Shown: positions 32,461-45,284 of the stretch, piece after piece
Position numbering within the stretch: the first letter of the stretch is position 1
Layout: each line of letters starts with the position of its first letter
Source: Hysterangium stoloniferum
Lineage: Eukaryota; Basidiomycota; Agaricomycetes; Hysterangiales; Hysterangiaceae
DNA length: 64,000 bases
Direction: 5' to 3'
NCBI GenBank assembly: GCA_015178975.1
Contig: WHVD01000199.1
Coordinates: 1 to 64,000, forward strand
Notes under the pieces: generated by a model
Told to the model about the DNA's origin: nothing
The model's input: only the letters and a program-made list of their open reading frames with translations
The model's database searches: none
Program-made: the position numbers and the translations under genes

Positions 32461-32748
32461 GCGAAGAATGAGTCAATAGATTAAGAAAAAGGATGATAAT
32501 GACGCACCTTGTTCTCAAAGATACGAGTCAACGAGCGACCTCATAAACCAGAGAAATGAAGAAAGGAGAATATTCAAGCCAAAAGAGAAAAAAAAAAAAG
32601 AAATGCTACCAACTGCTACTACTACTGATCGCTATGCTGTGCCTGTCCCTGCCGCTGCCTCTTCATCTGCCCACTACCGCTTCCCCTGCCCCTCCACCAC
32701 TGCCGCTGCCCTAATAGAAGAAAGAACAAGGAATAAAAGAAAAACTAG

Positions 32749-33299
32749 ACCGATTTACTTTCGCATCCCACCTTCTTCTCTGCAGGTAAAGGGTGGGCTT
32801 TTCGCGGAGTCGATAAACTTTCGGTGTCGTCCTCCGGAGGCTGGCCAGTGATAGCGGGACCGGTATATTGCAAGATCTCCGCGAGGTCACCATTGGTGAT
32901 AGTCTTTTTCTTTTTCTTCTTTTGGTACCGCAACGTCTTCCAAGTGTTCCTCGCGTCTCTTAGTGTCTTGAGGAAGACCATCGGTCTCGGCTAAGCTTCA
33001 CGGGGGGGCTCTGTGTACCAAGGCTGATATTTTTGCGATCATTAGTATACATGTTTACAGACGGCCAAGTAAGGTTTCACTCACGATTTGCGCTAGACTG
33101 GAAGCGTACCCGTTGTCGACATTCCAAGTCACATGCCCGATATTCTGTTCGGGTTGAAACCTTTATAATACTAGATTAGATAAGTAATTCAGAATAAAGA
33201 AAAACCTACTCAGAACCGGGCGCGAGTTGGGACGCGTCTTCACCGGGGTAGACAGAGGATGTGGAACAATCACTGCTGTACTCAACAACAGCTGGAGCG
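32749..33299 (-). pseudogene. Decayed duplicate of exons 14–17 (right copy)
   Basis: Mirror image of 24,640–25,190 with the same stop and deletion, so the pseudogene was already dead when the arms were duplicated or homogenised. Confidence 0.8.
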
Positions 33300-33929
33300 G
33301 CATATATACGCGTAGTTATGGCGGTAGGGTGAAGGGAGACGCACTCAACATATTCCATATACCCTTGCTACTTTTAGCCGCAGTTTTGACACCACGAACG
33401 TATACCTCCTCGTTGCGGTTGCGTCACATCTTTTTCTAGTATCCTCATCGTGGGTACTACATAGCAATGCACGCTTAAAGTGCTGCCACTGAAAGGTCTT
33501 CATACTTCAAATTGGAACATGGCATCAAAGCGTTGAGCTTGTTCTGCACCGCCTCTACGACACACATTATAGAGACTTGATGTGAATTGTCGGATATGAA
33601 AGAGGAGATATCGCCATGGAAGTCAATGCCCAATTGATAATAGGTGTAGGTCGTCCAAATGTGTGGCTTCGTGTTGGATCGCCGATCGTTGCAAGGACTC
33701 TGTCGTGTGAGGTTGAGCCTGAAGAGGTGCCGGAAGTGCTCGTGCTCGTGCTAGTAGTTGTATCCGTTTTACGTCGCAGTTACCAGGCAAGTCTTGCAAG
33801 ACGTTGCACAAGGTCGCTGGCGATCTGAAGTCCAACAGCTTCCCTTGGCAACTTTCCACCGTGAACCCGGTGACAGGTGCGAGTGCCTCGTCGTGGCCAC
33901 CACCCTCGTCTTAACTCACAGAATAGCTG

Positions 33930-34244
33930 TTATATTTCATGACCCGGTCGAAAGCAGTGGGCACTCGACGCATCTCCCAGAGAAGAAGGGTGATGGTGCC
34001 TTCTGGACCGAGGAACTATTCTGTGATGAGTTAAATAACCTGGTTCGGCATCTAGGTATCCAGGACGACTTTTATATCCTAGTACATCCATAGGGTAGAA
34101 CACTGAGAGCCAGATATGCGACCAGTCAACTGAAGGCGAAGTTGACAAGCTCATTATATCCGACTCTCCCTTGGCGTCGATGGAATTATTCGTTCGGGTA
34201 GCGAATACATTGAGAAAGAGGCCGCCGAGGACGTCCATAGACAT
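33930..34244 (-). CDS. Small hypothetical protein with TATA promoter (right copy)
   Basis: Mirror copy of 23,695–24,009, identical in translation, with TATAAAAG at 34,304–34,311 upstream on the minus strand. Unrecognised; begins MSMDVLGG. Preservation in both arms reflects the high identity of the arms and is not evidence of function. Confidence 0.35.
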   Translation of the reverse strand: MSMDVLGGLFLNVFATRTNNSIDAKGESDIMSLSTSPSVDWSHIWLSVFYPMDVLGYKSRPGYLDAEPGYLTHHRIVPRSRRHHHPSSLGDASSAHCFRPGHEI

Positions 34245-34879
34245 TCCTACGAGGAAGTAGGATTCGAGGACTGTTGACAGCAAGAAGCAAGTACAAGCAT
34301 GGTCTTTTATAAGCGCCATGTGTGCAGGTTTGAAATATGGTCAGACGAGGTTAACGTCGCTAAAGAAGGACCCAATTAGTTATAACACCATGTGCGTTAT
34401 AGTACGTGCATATGGGGTTTTTCGTTGACGATTGATTACAGGAATGGTCCAAACGGATTTCAACTCATCGGGACGTTAAAAAAGATATGGTGCGTAATTG
34501 AGCAACTGCACAGTATCAATGTTAGCGCTCTGGTTCTCAACAAATATTATGATAAATAATTTGACTAAACTGTACAGCCATTTTTAAAAGTATTCCAAAG
34601 TGCAACTGGGCCCAAGTCACCAATTCGTGCCGTGACCTCAGTAACAAGAGGCAGTCTGTTAGTTTGGAAATTGTGGGGGTGTTTCCGGCCTAATATCATT
34701 GCATGTTAGGAATTAAACGCATTGTCAATGGTGGGATGTGAGGATCAACCTTTTGACGTTCAAAAGGCCAGTGTCACTGGGGTAATGCATGGCGCTCGTT
34801 TTATGTAGCGTCTCTTTATCACACCTGTCAAGTAGTAATTCGTGGTGAATACTACAACTTGCCCGTAAGAAAAATATAT

Positions 34880-36203
34880 TATACTATTAATACATCTAAA
34901 CAGAACGAAAATGAAGCAAGAAAAATCAACAAGAAAATAAAAGATCTAGCTGGGGTCAAGTCGTTAACTTCAAGAACGTCGCTAAATTTAAAGGTCTGTT
35001 TTGTTAGTACTGCATGCGTCGTCTAAACAAGATGTCAGAATACAGTATCAAAAGGTTTATCGCGAACGGAAGCTTACCAGAGTTTCACTCGGACTTGTAG
35101 CCGTGCCGCGTGGGACAGAGCCTGAGGAGTGCTGCCGATGGACAACCAAACCGTTAGTTGGGGCCGCTGAAGATCAAATGAAGGTCAGTATGACAGGATA
35201 ACTATACCGATACGGGAGTGTAACTTACAGTTGAGGGTCGCGATATGCCAGATTTTACCTGTACTAACTGATACAGTCCGAGGCAAGACGCTGACAGAGT
35301 TTGCCGCAGGAGGTCGGGGCCCAAGCCAAGATAGCCCTACAGAATCAGAGTTAGTAACCTGGTCTTGACGTCCTGCCAACAAATGTGTGGGTGTGTATAG
35401 TGATGTCAGTCGCTACACTATCCAATACATAGAACGATAGACAACTTACTGGATGACGTTCTGAACGTTGCCTGAAGGACCACCATCCGGTCGTGAGTGG
35501 GCACTATCGTCGAGGTGCCGGGGCTAGATGCTGAGACAGTTGTGCCTCGGTTACGGTGCTGAAAAAGATTGTGTGTTAAACGAGATCAAAACAAATGAGA
35601 CATTACTACGTACTTCAGAGGCTGGGAATTTGCATGAAGCCCTCGCGCGGATGCCCCGTCGCACCCTATGCCGCTGAAGACGAAGAAAGAGTGAAGACAA
35701 GGTTAGAAAGGACTAAGGAGAAATGGACGCACGTTTTAATTGTCCAACAAGCAGGCCTTCCTCAGTGATGTCCCACGTGCTCGCACAACAAGTATTCGCC
35801 CTAGGAGACCCCGAAGACACAATAAGTACTTACGAAACGGACCCAGCTAATGACGAAGAATGAGTCAATAGATTAAGAAAAAGGATGATAATGACGCACC
35901 TTGTTCTCAAAGATACGGGTCAACGAGCGACCCCACAAACCAGAGAAATGAAGAAAAGGGGGAGAATCTTCAAGCAAAAGAGAGAAAAAAAACGGGAAAA
36001 AAAAAGAAAAAAAAAGAAAAAAGAAGAAGAAAAAAAAGAAGAAAAAAAAAAAAAAAGAGCAATGCTACCCCAACTGCTGATCGCTATGCTGTCTGTCCCT
36101 GCCACTGCCTCTTCATCTCCCCAATACCGCATTCCCTGTTCTCCACCGCTGCCGCTGCCCTAATAGAAGAAAGAACAAGGAATGAAAGAAAAATCAGACC
36201 GAT
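34880..36203 (-). other. Exon-like downstream region (right copy)
   Basis: Mirror of 21,737–23,060. The homopurine tract near 35,979–36,055 (plus strand) accounts for one net length change between the arms. Confidence 0.45.
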
Positions 36204-39200
36204 TTATTTTCGCATCCCACCCTTCCTCTCCGCAGGTAATGGGTGGGATTTTCGCGGAGTCGGTACACTTTCGGTGTCGTCCTCCGGAGGCTGAACAGTG
36301 ATAGCGGGATCGATATACTGCAAGATCTCCACGGGGTCGCCATTGGCGATAGTCTTCATCTTTTTCTTCTTTTTATTCTTCTTCTTGCTGCCCCCCGGCG
36401 TCGATTCGGTACCAACCGCACCGCCTTCCGAGTGTTCCTCGCCTCGCACAGTGTCTCGAAAAAGATCCTCAGTCTCGGGCTCGGCTTCCCGGAGGGACTC
36501 TGGGTATCCGGGCTGTTTTTTGCGATCATTAGTATACATGTTTACGGACGGTTTAGTAAGGTTTGACTCACGATTTGGGATTCACGCGGGGGCTCTGCGT
36601 ATCCAAGCTGTTTTTTGCGCATTAGTATAAATGTTTACAGACGGCCTAGCAAGGTTTCACTCACGATTTGCCCTTGACTGGAAGCGTACCCATTGTCGAC
36701 ATTCCAAGTCTCATGCCCGATATTTTGTTCGGGTTGAAACCTTTATAATATTAGATTAGATAAGTAATTCAGAATAAGGAAACTTACTCAGGACCGGGCG
36801 CGAGTTGGGACGCGTCTTCACCGGGGTAGACAGAGGACGGGGAACCATCATTGCTGTACCCAACAGCGGCCGGAGCGGGATAATAGAGTCCATCAGTAGA
36901 GAATGGCTGCTTGGAGGCATTAGTTCCGTGTCAATAAGTTACTATAGACGTCGCTCACATCAGTGCTGGGACCGGCCACGGGCGCGCCTTGGTCTTGGTT
37001 CAAGTCATGGGCGCTATGTAAAATGAGATAAAAACACATAAGGCAGACGCAAAGAACACTCACTTAACACCTTGTGCCGTATTATCCAGGTATCGCCCCT
37101 TACGTTGGGCGAGGCAATCCCTGAGTTGCTGACCTAAAGCACCGTCTGATATCACTTGCTTGGAAACCGGGTCATTTGGGTCACCAAATGCAGCATACAA
37201 CAATGCGGCGATCGCAGGGAAGTATGCGTAGGATTCTCTGTCCGTGACGCTGATGACAAGACATATGCACATATCAAAAATGCCGAAATCTGGCGAGTAC
37301 AGCTCCACAGGAACTTGGAAGGTGCCAGGCACCCAATTTACCGGGAAACAACACGGGGTGGGGACGGTTGGCTTCCATACGTTTATCGCAGCCTGTTGCT
37401 TTTCGGTCAACTCCACCCTGTGACCGAAGTTAATAAAATAGCAAGGTAAATAAGATGAAACTGACAACGGCGGCATTTCCCGATGCCCCACCCAAGTCAT
37501 AGCGAATCCCAATTCCACGTACTTGACAATCTGCGGGATGCAGTCCGCGTAACTGGACTCAACCAGTCCCAGCAGAATGTCTGCCGCGATACTCTGGAGC
37601 CTGTCGTCTACTGTCCCCATGGACTCAGGGAGGTTCCTCGGTGGAAGAGTAGTTCCAAAATAATTCGAACTATTGCAGTACTTGACGATTCCAATGGCCT
37701 CCTCTGAATCGAAGTATCTTTGCGAAGAGTGATTAGTTAATACGCCGAAAGTAATTATAAGGAGTAAACGCATACCTTGGCGTGGTACCTGGAGACGGGG
37801 CGGCCGTAGCCTGGGTACGCTGAATCGCAATCGCATGTACTCGCCATCCGATCTCATCCCTGTAGAGATATTCTCTTAGAACGTTACTGTGTCTTCGTGG
37901 CAGTGTATGAAGCTTACTGTGTCAGCGTTCTGTACCCGTCAACATTGACCGGACCATCCGCCGGAACCGATTCTGCTATATATCGCACACAAATATTAAT
38001 GATGACAACAACCACATGAGGAGGAAGGGACTACTACCTTGTGCATATTCCGGTTGATCTATCCCTTGATCGTTCACCACCGCAGTCCCAGCACTTGCAA
38101 CTGGGCTACCGGACGGAACTGCCGGGAGCGGCGCCGTCACAGACATGTCTACGGTGATTGGACATTCAGATGAGTTGAGCGTAGACACACACGAAAACAT
38201 GAAGTACCAGATGCCATGTCAGATTGCGTGCTCTGAGCGAGCGACACTGTCTCGCCAGTGGTGAAATGATCGTCGTTGACGGGGTCGTGTTGTTCTGCGG
38301 GTTCGTATCGTTCGGAGGGTTCTTGTTGTTCTGAGGGTTCGTATTGATTAAAGTAAGTATATAATGTCATAGATACATAAAACAACAAACCCGAAATTGT
38401 ACTGTGAATATTTCGCCATTCGTTTGTCTCCTTGCTCGGTGTCAGACGATAAGCGAAGTCGCGCCTGGGGGGCGTCATCCATTGAGTCCTAAAATATTCT
38501 GTGAAGGGGGTAAGGGTTGAGTAATAGATAATAGATAAATAAGGCGACACGAACCTGGTGACATATGCTGTGATCTGTTGGGATCATAATCGGTGACCTC
38601 CGTGGTGGGGACGCTGGCACTCGGTTGGGGAATGACGTGGGGATTGGAGATTGCTTGGTTTTGTCCTGTACAAACAAAAGTCTAGTAAGTATATAACAAC
38701 ATCAATTGAAAGATGTCGGGCGAACCTAGAATTGTATGACTTGATCCACCGTCGTGGGCGTCTGAATCCGTAGTGCTGCTGGTATCATCGTCTTCTGAGT
38801 CATCTTGTACCGTCGGAACGGCCAGCGGTCCATAGTTTCCACGGTCGACAGCCTTCCCCTTGTCTTTCCGAGGGGTAGTTGGGGTCAAGTGGTCAGGGTC
38901 AGCAGCGGCGTTGCTGTCATCCACAGCGGATGTGGTATCAGTGACGTTCGCGTGCACGGTTATGGTTGAGCCGGACGACGTTGATGCGGGTGATTCTGTA
39001 TTAGGGGATGGGGCAGGGATCATCTGGGGGTTCGCGACAATATTGGGTGCTGTACCATTGGGGACATCTGTTGGGAGGGTTTGCAAACGCTCGTCTGTCT
39101 CCTCAACCTTATTGACAGCATGGTTGTGAGCAGGACTGGCAGCACACTCACGCGCAACGTTCCTGGTTTGAAAATGAGAGAACAGGAAGTAAATGGTGAA

Positions 39201-40079
39201 ATTGATCAGCGTGAAGGCAATAACAAGCAGCATGAAGACCAAAAACGCATCGCCGACCACGGCAGCATGTCTAGAAAAGCATAACAAAAGTTTTTCAAGT
39301 ACCTCACTATACGTCACTGCACAGAAGACTCACTGTCTCTCAAGCTCAGGGCAGATGGTCTGCCTAACGTGATAGAAAGTCTCTTCTGGCAAAAAGACTA
39401 CATGTTTGCGTCCCTCAGGGTTTTCGCGGAGGTACTTCTTCTTAATGAGCATCTTCAAAATGCTTTCCCCCATCATTCTAACGCCAACGCATCAGTAAAT
39501 TACATGACAAGAGACAACAAAAAAAGGCACTTACGAGTCGGTGTAACAAGCTAGATTCAACGTACGTATCACATTCCTCTGGGGAAGCCAACCCAAAGCC
39601 TTCATGACATGCGAAGGAGTCACATCAGACATCCAGCGCACCATGAATTTTGTGAGAAATTTAGCGGGGAAGGTGGGATTTTGGTCGAAGATAGGGAGTT
39701 GGTAGCCGAGACTCATGGACATGTTGGTCAACATATCCAATAAGTCCAGTTTCCTCTCCAAAGTGAAGCGCGAGAGGACGCGCCATAGAAAGTATTGGGC
39801 GACGATGTTGATACGGTTTGTGATGTACGCGGTGAGATTGGTGGTAAAAGTCGCGCTATGGTGGGAATGTGAGTAAGGTGGCGGTGGCAGTGCAGGAGGG
39901 AAGGGCAAATATACATACTGGATTTGTGAAGGTAACAACGTAATAATGACGATCATGCCGGGGAGCCTGGAGTAAATGAAATGAGAAACCGTGACCACCA
40001 GCATATACACGATCGCTGGGGCGAGGATCAACATGGACGTGACCCTCATTAGGAACGCGATGAAGCCGAGTGGATCCAT
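36204..40079 (-). CDS. Unrecognised 988-codon membrane protein, 17 predicted exons (right copy)
   Basis: Exons mirror those of the left copy (position = 57,940 minus the left coordinate), running from 40,079 down to 36,204. All splice signals and the frame are kept. Two amino-acid changes were seen: Leu46 to Ile in the first hydrophobic region (CTT to ATT) and Leu799 to Gln after the globular region (TTA to CAA, two adjacent bases). The two genes point at each other across the spacer. The mirrored CCAAT and TATA elements lie at about 40,223–40,232 and 40,187–40,194. Both copies can be read as intact, so the haploid dose of this gene may be doubled. Function unknown, as for the left copy. Confidence 0.75.
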
Positions 40080-40239
40080 CGATTCTTTGAGAGAGGATGA
40101 GTTGGTTGTGTGTTTGAAATTGCAGACGCTTTGGATAGTGGAGAGTAAACCTGGGGTGGTCGAGGGCGGAACAAGGCTACAAGCGTGCTTATAGAGCTAC
40201 AGACTCGCTGATCGATAACGGCTGACCAATCAAAACCAT

Positions 40240-42353
40240 GTAGATCTTGGTGTGATGACTAGTGATTTTGTAATCTCCAGCACGGTCTGACAACTTATTT
40301 GGAATGGAAGCATGCTAGGCAATTCCACTTACGACTGGCGTTGCGATTTGCCCTGAACGAGCATGGTATTGTATTGCCAAGCCCACTGGGAAACTGCAAT
40401 GACAAAATAATAGTATATACCGTATGATGTTCACTAGAATACAACAGTCGCCAAGCTAGCACATGTCGTTCATAAATACAATATGAGCCCGTGCGGAGTC
40501 CATTGAGGAATTCAAACGTCACGGTTCTAGTGGGATCGAAGTCGATCCCGATGATGAAAAGACTTATCAGTCTCACCCATTCTTCGCTTCGGGAGTTATC
40601 GCCCGTAAGGCTAAGAGGTATTCGGCAGGGACGACTTATCAACGGATAACCATCGCATTAATAGCTGAATGCCGGCGCCGATCAGATTGCCGGTCCCTGC
40701 AGGTGGTTGTGGTTGGTGGCGCATTCGCGTAAGCTTCCCTTTTAACTCTGGCTACTCTGCTTTTCATCACTTTCCCATGTGATTTTCACAGCAGCCGCCC
40801 CTGTTTCGACTAGGCGATGTCTACGTGGAACGGAACAAGGGGTCGAGGCGTTTAGTGAAACAAAGAAACGCCGTGCACGGACCATCTACCATGTTACCTT
40901 GAGTTATGGAATGTAACTCATTAGCCCGCCAGTGCCAAAGCCGCAGTGATAGAGCCAAGGTGCACCTTTACTGATAAGCAATTAGTTAACTTTATTTTTG
41001 GCCAGATGCCTAGCTAGGCATATGGACAATATGTTCATTTCAGCGATGATTGGTAATGGCTATATGCTGGGTGCAAATTGTTAAAAAGCGACACATTCCT
41101 TAATAGAGCAGAAGGGCAACTGTGGACGTGATTTAAAACACAATAAAACATTCTACTCTGTTTTTGTGCGCAAACATGAATATACACACACAGCGAAGTG
41201 GCTCTTAGCCACATGCATCGCTCTCATATCACAGAGTTTTCCTGCACTTCTTTCATTTAGTCGCTGATTTGCACTGGGTTGAATCTTATGCGACATATCC
41301 TTGTTCATTTTCATGACCGGTGTAAGAATCCGTACTTGTATAGGTGAAGCCATTTCTTCGGACCCCGAAACGGCAGTTCAAACGTTACACATAGACAGTC
41401 TTTGCGCTTTGGACTCGAGTTATGTCCAGGGAATGAGTAAATTTTACGAGCTATCTTAACCAAAAGCTTTCATAATCAATGGAACTGTATTATACCCGTT
41501 TTGATGTACAAACGGAGCGTGCGCTAATATTTCACAATTATCTATCCAACATGTCAAGCCACATTACGGGAATAATTTTTTTTTCTGGACCAGTAGTGCT
41601 CTGAACAAACCAGGTGAAAACTGAATAATCTGAAAGGAGGCTGTATACTCCAAAATCATCTTGTGTTGTATTGCAGGAACGTCCAGAACAGGTAATTACA
41701 AATTCAGAGACTAGATGTCCTTAAGTACAGCTGAAATGCACAAATTAAGACGGCGAACGTGTTTAACTAATGAATCGGCTCGTGAATAACCTTTCGTGTT
41801 GCGTGATAAGCATTTCGTGGTGACAGGGTGTGATCTATCCGTCTCCATGGCGCACCCAGAGAACCCGGGAATTCAGATGCTTACATACATAGCATCAGGA
41901 AAATCCAAGATTGACTTAAATGTACTTAATGTCTTCTTATCGAGCTTATTGACCATCAAGTAAAAATGAGTGAAAAATTAAGCAGAAGATCCTACTTATT
42001 CATCTTATTTCTAACTTAACTTTTTCAAGAAATCATTTTACATAAGCATCATGTTACATAACCATTGTTTTACATAAGCCAGTCTGAGTAAGAAATAATT
42101 AAAAAATAGAAAACGTTAAGTGTAGAAAATGAATGGTCAGACTAGGAATTGAACCCAGGGCTTCTGCATACTGTTATGACCTGTGCTTGTAAGTCTGTAC
42201 AACCTCCGAACCACTGACATTGCCCCTTGTTCTCAGACATCCATCAGATACTGGATTTCCTTTTTGGGCCATTTCCTTATGTCCCAATTAGTACATCCCA
42301 TATGTCCGAATATGTTATTGCCTTTCATCCTAGTTTGTATTCTCTGAGTATTT
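40240..42353. other. Intergenic mirror region with SINE-like sequence
   Basis: Mirror of 15,588–17,700. The box-B-like GGAATTGAACCC lies near 42,145–42,156 on the plus strand. No convincing genes. Confidence 0.4.
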
Positions 42354-43096
42354 GTTAAGAACTAGAAACTGACTAATGTCGGTGGACTGACAGGGACCGA
42401 TTGGAAGGACTTGGCTTCAGCTTATGTGCTGTGCCCTCGCAGTTGTCTGTCAGGTGTCCTTGAATTTTGGGCGGGCAAAGACTAGTCCCAATGAATACCT
42501 CTCGGTGAAAACTACCGATCAGAACTGAGGGATGAGTCGAGTGTCAGGCCAAGGGGTTGGGGACTGAAGGGGGGGCGAGCACATGTGAAGGTGGAAGACG
42601 GAATTCTTAGTATGAGACTTCTGGAGGTGTAACAGGGTATTCTGAGTCAATATTCTGATTGCCTAGTAACTACAACTACAGCGGGTTCATATACAAGTAT
42701 CAGGCATCTAGAAAATACTAATGGGGAGAAGGGCGGAAAATGGTATTAACAATAAGCTTGACTAGGAATGGGAAGTTTATGATTAGTTTGGAGGCCGATG
42801 ATAACTGAGAGCAGAATTACGGTAAAAGGAAATAGTTTGAGGGTTACAAATATATATATAGACATATGTGAAACATAGGATAGAGCACATCATCATAATA
42901 AAAGGGACATATCAGAGTTTAACCAGATAGTTTGAGTGTATTTTGACGTGGGCATAAACGGAGCTTGATCACCATGAAAGTGTACGTCAGCGTTGGGAGG
43001 CTGATGGTTTCCAATGTGTGACTTGAACAGTAACTTGAATCGTCGATGTGTGGCGATAACCTTGGGGACTGATAGGGTTGCGACACGGTCGTAACA
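42354..43096 (-). mobile_element. Solo LTR, family G (right arm)
   Basis: Mirror copy of the LTR at 14,845–15,587, with the same target duplication read as GTATT on the plus strand. Because it is shared by both arms it dates from before the duplication. Confidence 0.88.
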
Positions 43097-43787
43097 GTAT
43101 TGGAAACTTGTATATGTTGTATTCCCAATTTTAGTTATGCTCTTGTTCTACTTTAGGTACTTTTCTTGTCTCCTCATTAGTACTACAAGATGCTGGAAAT
43201 CTGTATAGATACCAAACTGTAAAGTAGTTGCAGGACAATCAGAATATCAACTTAGTTATGTACTCTACTGGCTCTCTGCTCTTCTCTCAGACCTTCCAAT
43301 CTTCTCTGTCTCTCTCTCTGCCCTCTACCAATCCTGGGATCTGACAGTTTGACCACTGATCAGAGTCCTGATAGATATGTAAGTTCTCACACATTTGAAA
43401 TTTAAGGACAACTGATGGTAATTTTGCAAGGGCACAGCACACAAGCTGAAGCCATGTTAAGGCATGCACACAGAGCTTATCAGAGGGTTTCCAGAGAAAC
43501 CCACAGGAAGGCTGGTAGGACTTGGCTTCAGCTTATAGGCTGCACCCTTGCGAGATTGTGTTGTCCAATTTCAGATGGGTGGATGGGAATCCTGGGGAGT
43601 CTGGGAGTAGTTGGTGGCTTGAGGGGTCGGAGAGTCCATTGTGGGAATTCCACAGAGGTTGAGGGGTTGGGCGGTGATGAGTCAGAGGTCGAGTAATAGA
43701 TAGGTCAGAGCCTGTGGGCCCTGACAAGATAAATAGTGGTGTGTTTCAAAGAGGAGATTAGAGTGGAAAATGTGCTGAGATTACTGG

Positions 43788-43874
43788 TGTGAGAGGTACC
43801 ACAAAATATACTCTGAAATCCATATAGTCTGGATGAGTCCACACTATATTTCTATTTCTCTCTCTATTCTATTA
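43788..43874 (+). mobile_element. Family D LTR stub at the outer palindrome edge
   Basis: TGTGAGAGGTACC followed by about 75 bases of family D sequence, then unrelated sequence. The left arm has the longer LTR (13,835–14,152). The palindrome edge therefore falls inside this LTR. Confidence 0.65.
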
Positions 43875-43981
43875 CAGTGACTTACAAAACTGTCATGAAT
43901 TGATTATTCTTCAATAAAGTCAAATAATATTCTACTGATCGAACTCGAAAGCCTCATTCGATGAAGTATATATTCACCCTG

Positions 43982-44935
43982 TGTGAAGAGTGGCGGAAGT
44001 TCTGACCATTCTATATACGAAGAAATGAGTAGAAAGGAAGGATATTGACCTATTCGGTGCAATATAAGAGAAAGTGAGAGAAGGAGCACGAGATGACGAA
44101 GGAGTCAACAAGTGCGATGGTTCGAGTGGAGGCCTTGACTATTACAGTTCGAGGCCAGAAGTGTTCAGTAGTGTGAGGAGTATGCTTTTACCACAGTTTC
44201 ATTGTGGTAAAACACTCCTTTTATTTTATTTATATTTTACATATTCTATTCATATTTTTCTATCTTTCATATTCTTCGAATATTGCATATTTCATTAGTT
44301 CGAAGCATTGTGTATACTTGTGGGTGCACTCAGCACCGATTAGAACTCAGACACACTTTAACCCAAGAACCACCACTCATAAGACATAAACTAGGTCTAC
44401 TGCGAGCGGTGATCAGGGTAACGTGTCAGCTACCACTTAGGTAGCATTATCTGAACTACTGAACACTTCTGGCCTCGAACTGTAATAGTCGAGGCCTCCA
44501 CTCGAACCATTGCACTCGTTGACTCATTCGTCATCTCGTGCTCTTTCTCTCACTTTCTCTTATATTGCACCAAATAGGTCAATATCCTTCCTTTCTACTC
44601 ATTTCTTCGTATATAGAACGGTCAGAACTTCCGCCACTCTTCACAAGTAGTTCAGATACTGCTACTTATGTAGTAGCTGACATGTTACCCTGATCACCGC
44701 TGGTAGTAGACCTAGTTTGTGTCTTACGAGTGGTGGTTCTTGGGTTAAAGTGTGTCTGAGTTCTAATTGGTGCTGAGTGCACCCACAAGTATACACAATG
44801 CTTCGAACTAATGAAATATGCAATATTTGAAGAATATGAAAGATAGAAAAAATTTGAATAGAATATGTAAAATATAAATAAAATAAAAGGAGTGTTTTAC
44901 CACAATGAAACTGTGGTAAAAGCATACTCCTCACA
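43982..44935 (-). mobile_element. Solo LTR, family A, TSD CCCTG, interrupted
   Basis: Reverse LTR inserted in the family E LTR (CCCTG at 43,977–43,981 and 44,936–44,940). It is itself split by a second family A LTR at 44,172–44,645. Confidence 0.93.
44172..44645 (+). mobile_element. Solo LTR, family A, TSD AGTAG
   Basis: A 474-bp LTR in forward orientation inside a reverse LTR of the same family (AGTAG at 44,167–44,171 and 44,646–44,650). The two together form an inverted pair. Confidence 0.93.
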
Positions 44936-45284
44936 CCCTGTTGATGAAGTAAGAGGCTATTACCAGTCGCAAGAACTCATGGAAGTATTTGTCAAAGAAG
45001 TTATGACAAGTAGATTACTAGTATCACTAATTTACAGATATTTTGACTGACTTTTCTTGCTCCTTTTGAAGCCCTTTTATGCTTTTTTTCATATCATTAT
45101 GACTATATTATGAACTAATAATGAAATCATTCATGATGTTGAAATGAGACATGTCGAAAGAGATTTGGTGGTGTTGAATAATGTTTGGGTTTGTCAAGTC
45201 GAATTCAATGAGTTGAAGAGTTGTTGAAAGTTACCTTTGAATATTTGTGACAATGTTGTGACTTGTGATGGTTGTGACAAAAAC

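Larger units (their letters stand above)
32461..43874. repeat. Right arm of the giant palindrome
   Basis: Inverted copy of 14,056–25,478. Translated mirror ORFs are identical over hundreds of codons. Coding changes seen are L46I and L799Q in the 17-exon gene. Scattered single-base changes occur elsewhere, for example at about 41,100 and 42,065. In the outer ~110 bases of the F-like relic (43,620–43,727) six substitutions are visible, and the LTR edge has indels as well. Confidence 0.95.
43891..45279 (+). mobile_element. Solo LTR, family E, TSD AAAAC, interrupted
   Basis: It opens TGTCATGAAT and closes GTTGTGACA, flanked by AAAAC at 43,886–43,890 and 45,280–45,284. A family A LTR sits inside at 43,982–44,935. 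About 430 bp belong to this LTR. Confidence 0.92.

Noticed and set aside
14056..43874. Meiotic-driver or mating-type locus as explanation for the palindrome
   Set aside because: No homeodomain, pheromone or receptor motif and no resemblance to known driver proteins was seen. The idea is untestable from this sequence alone.
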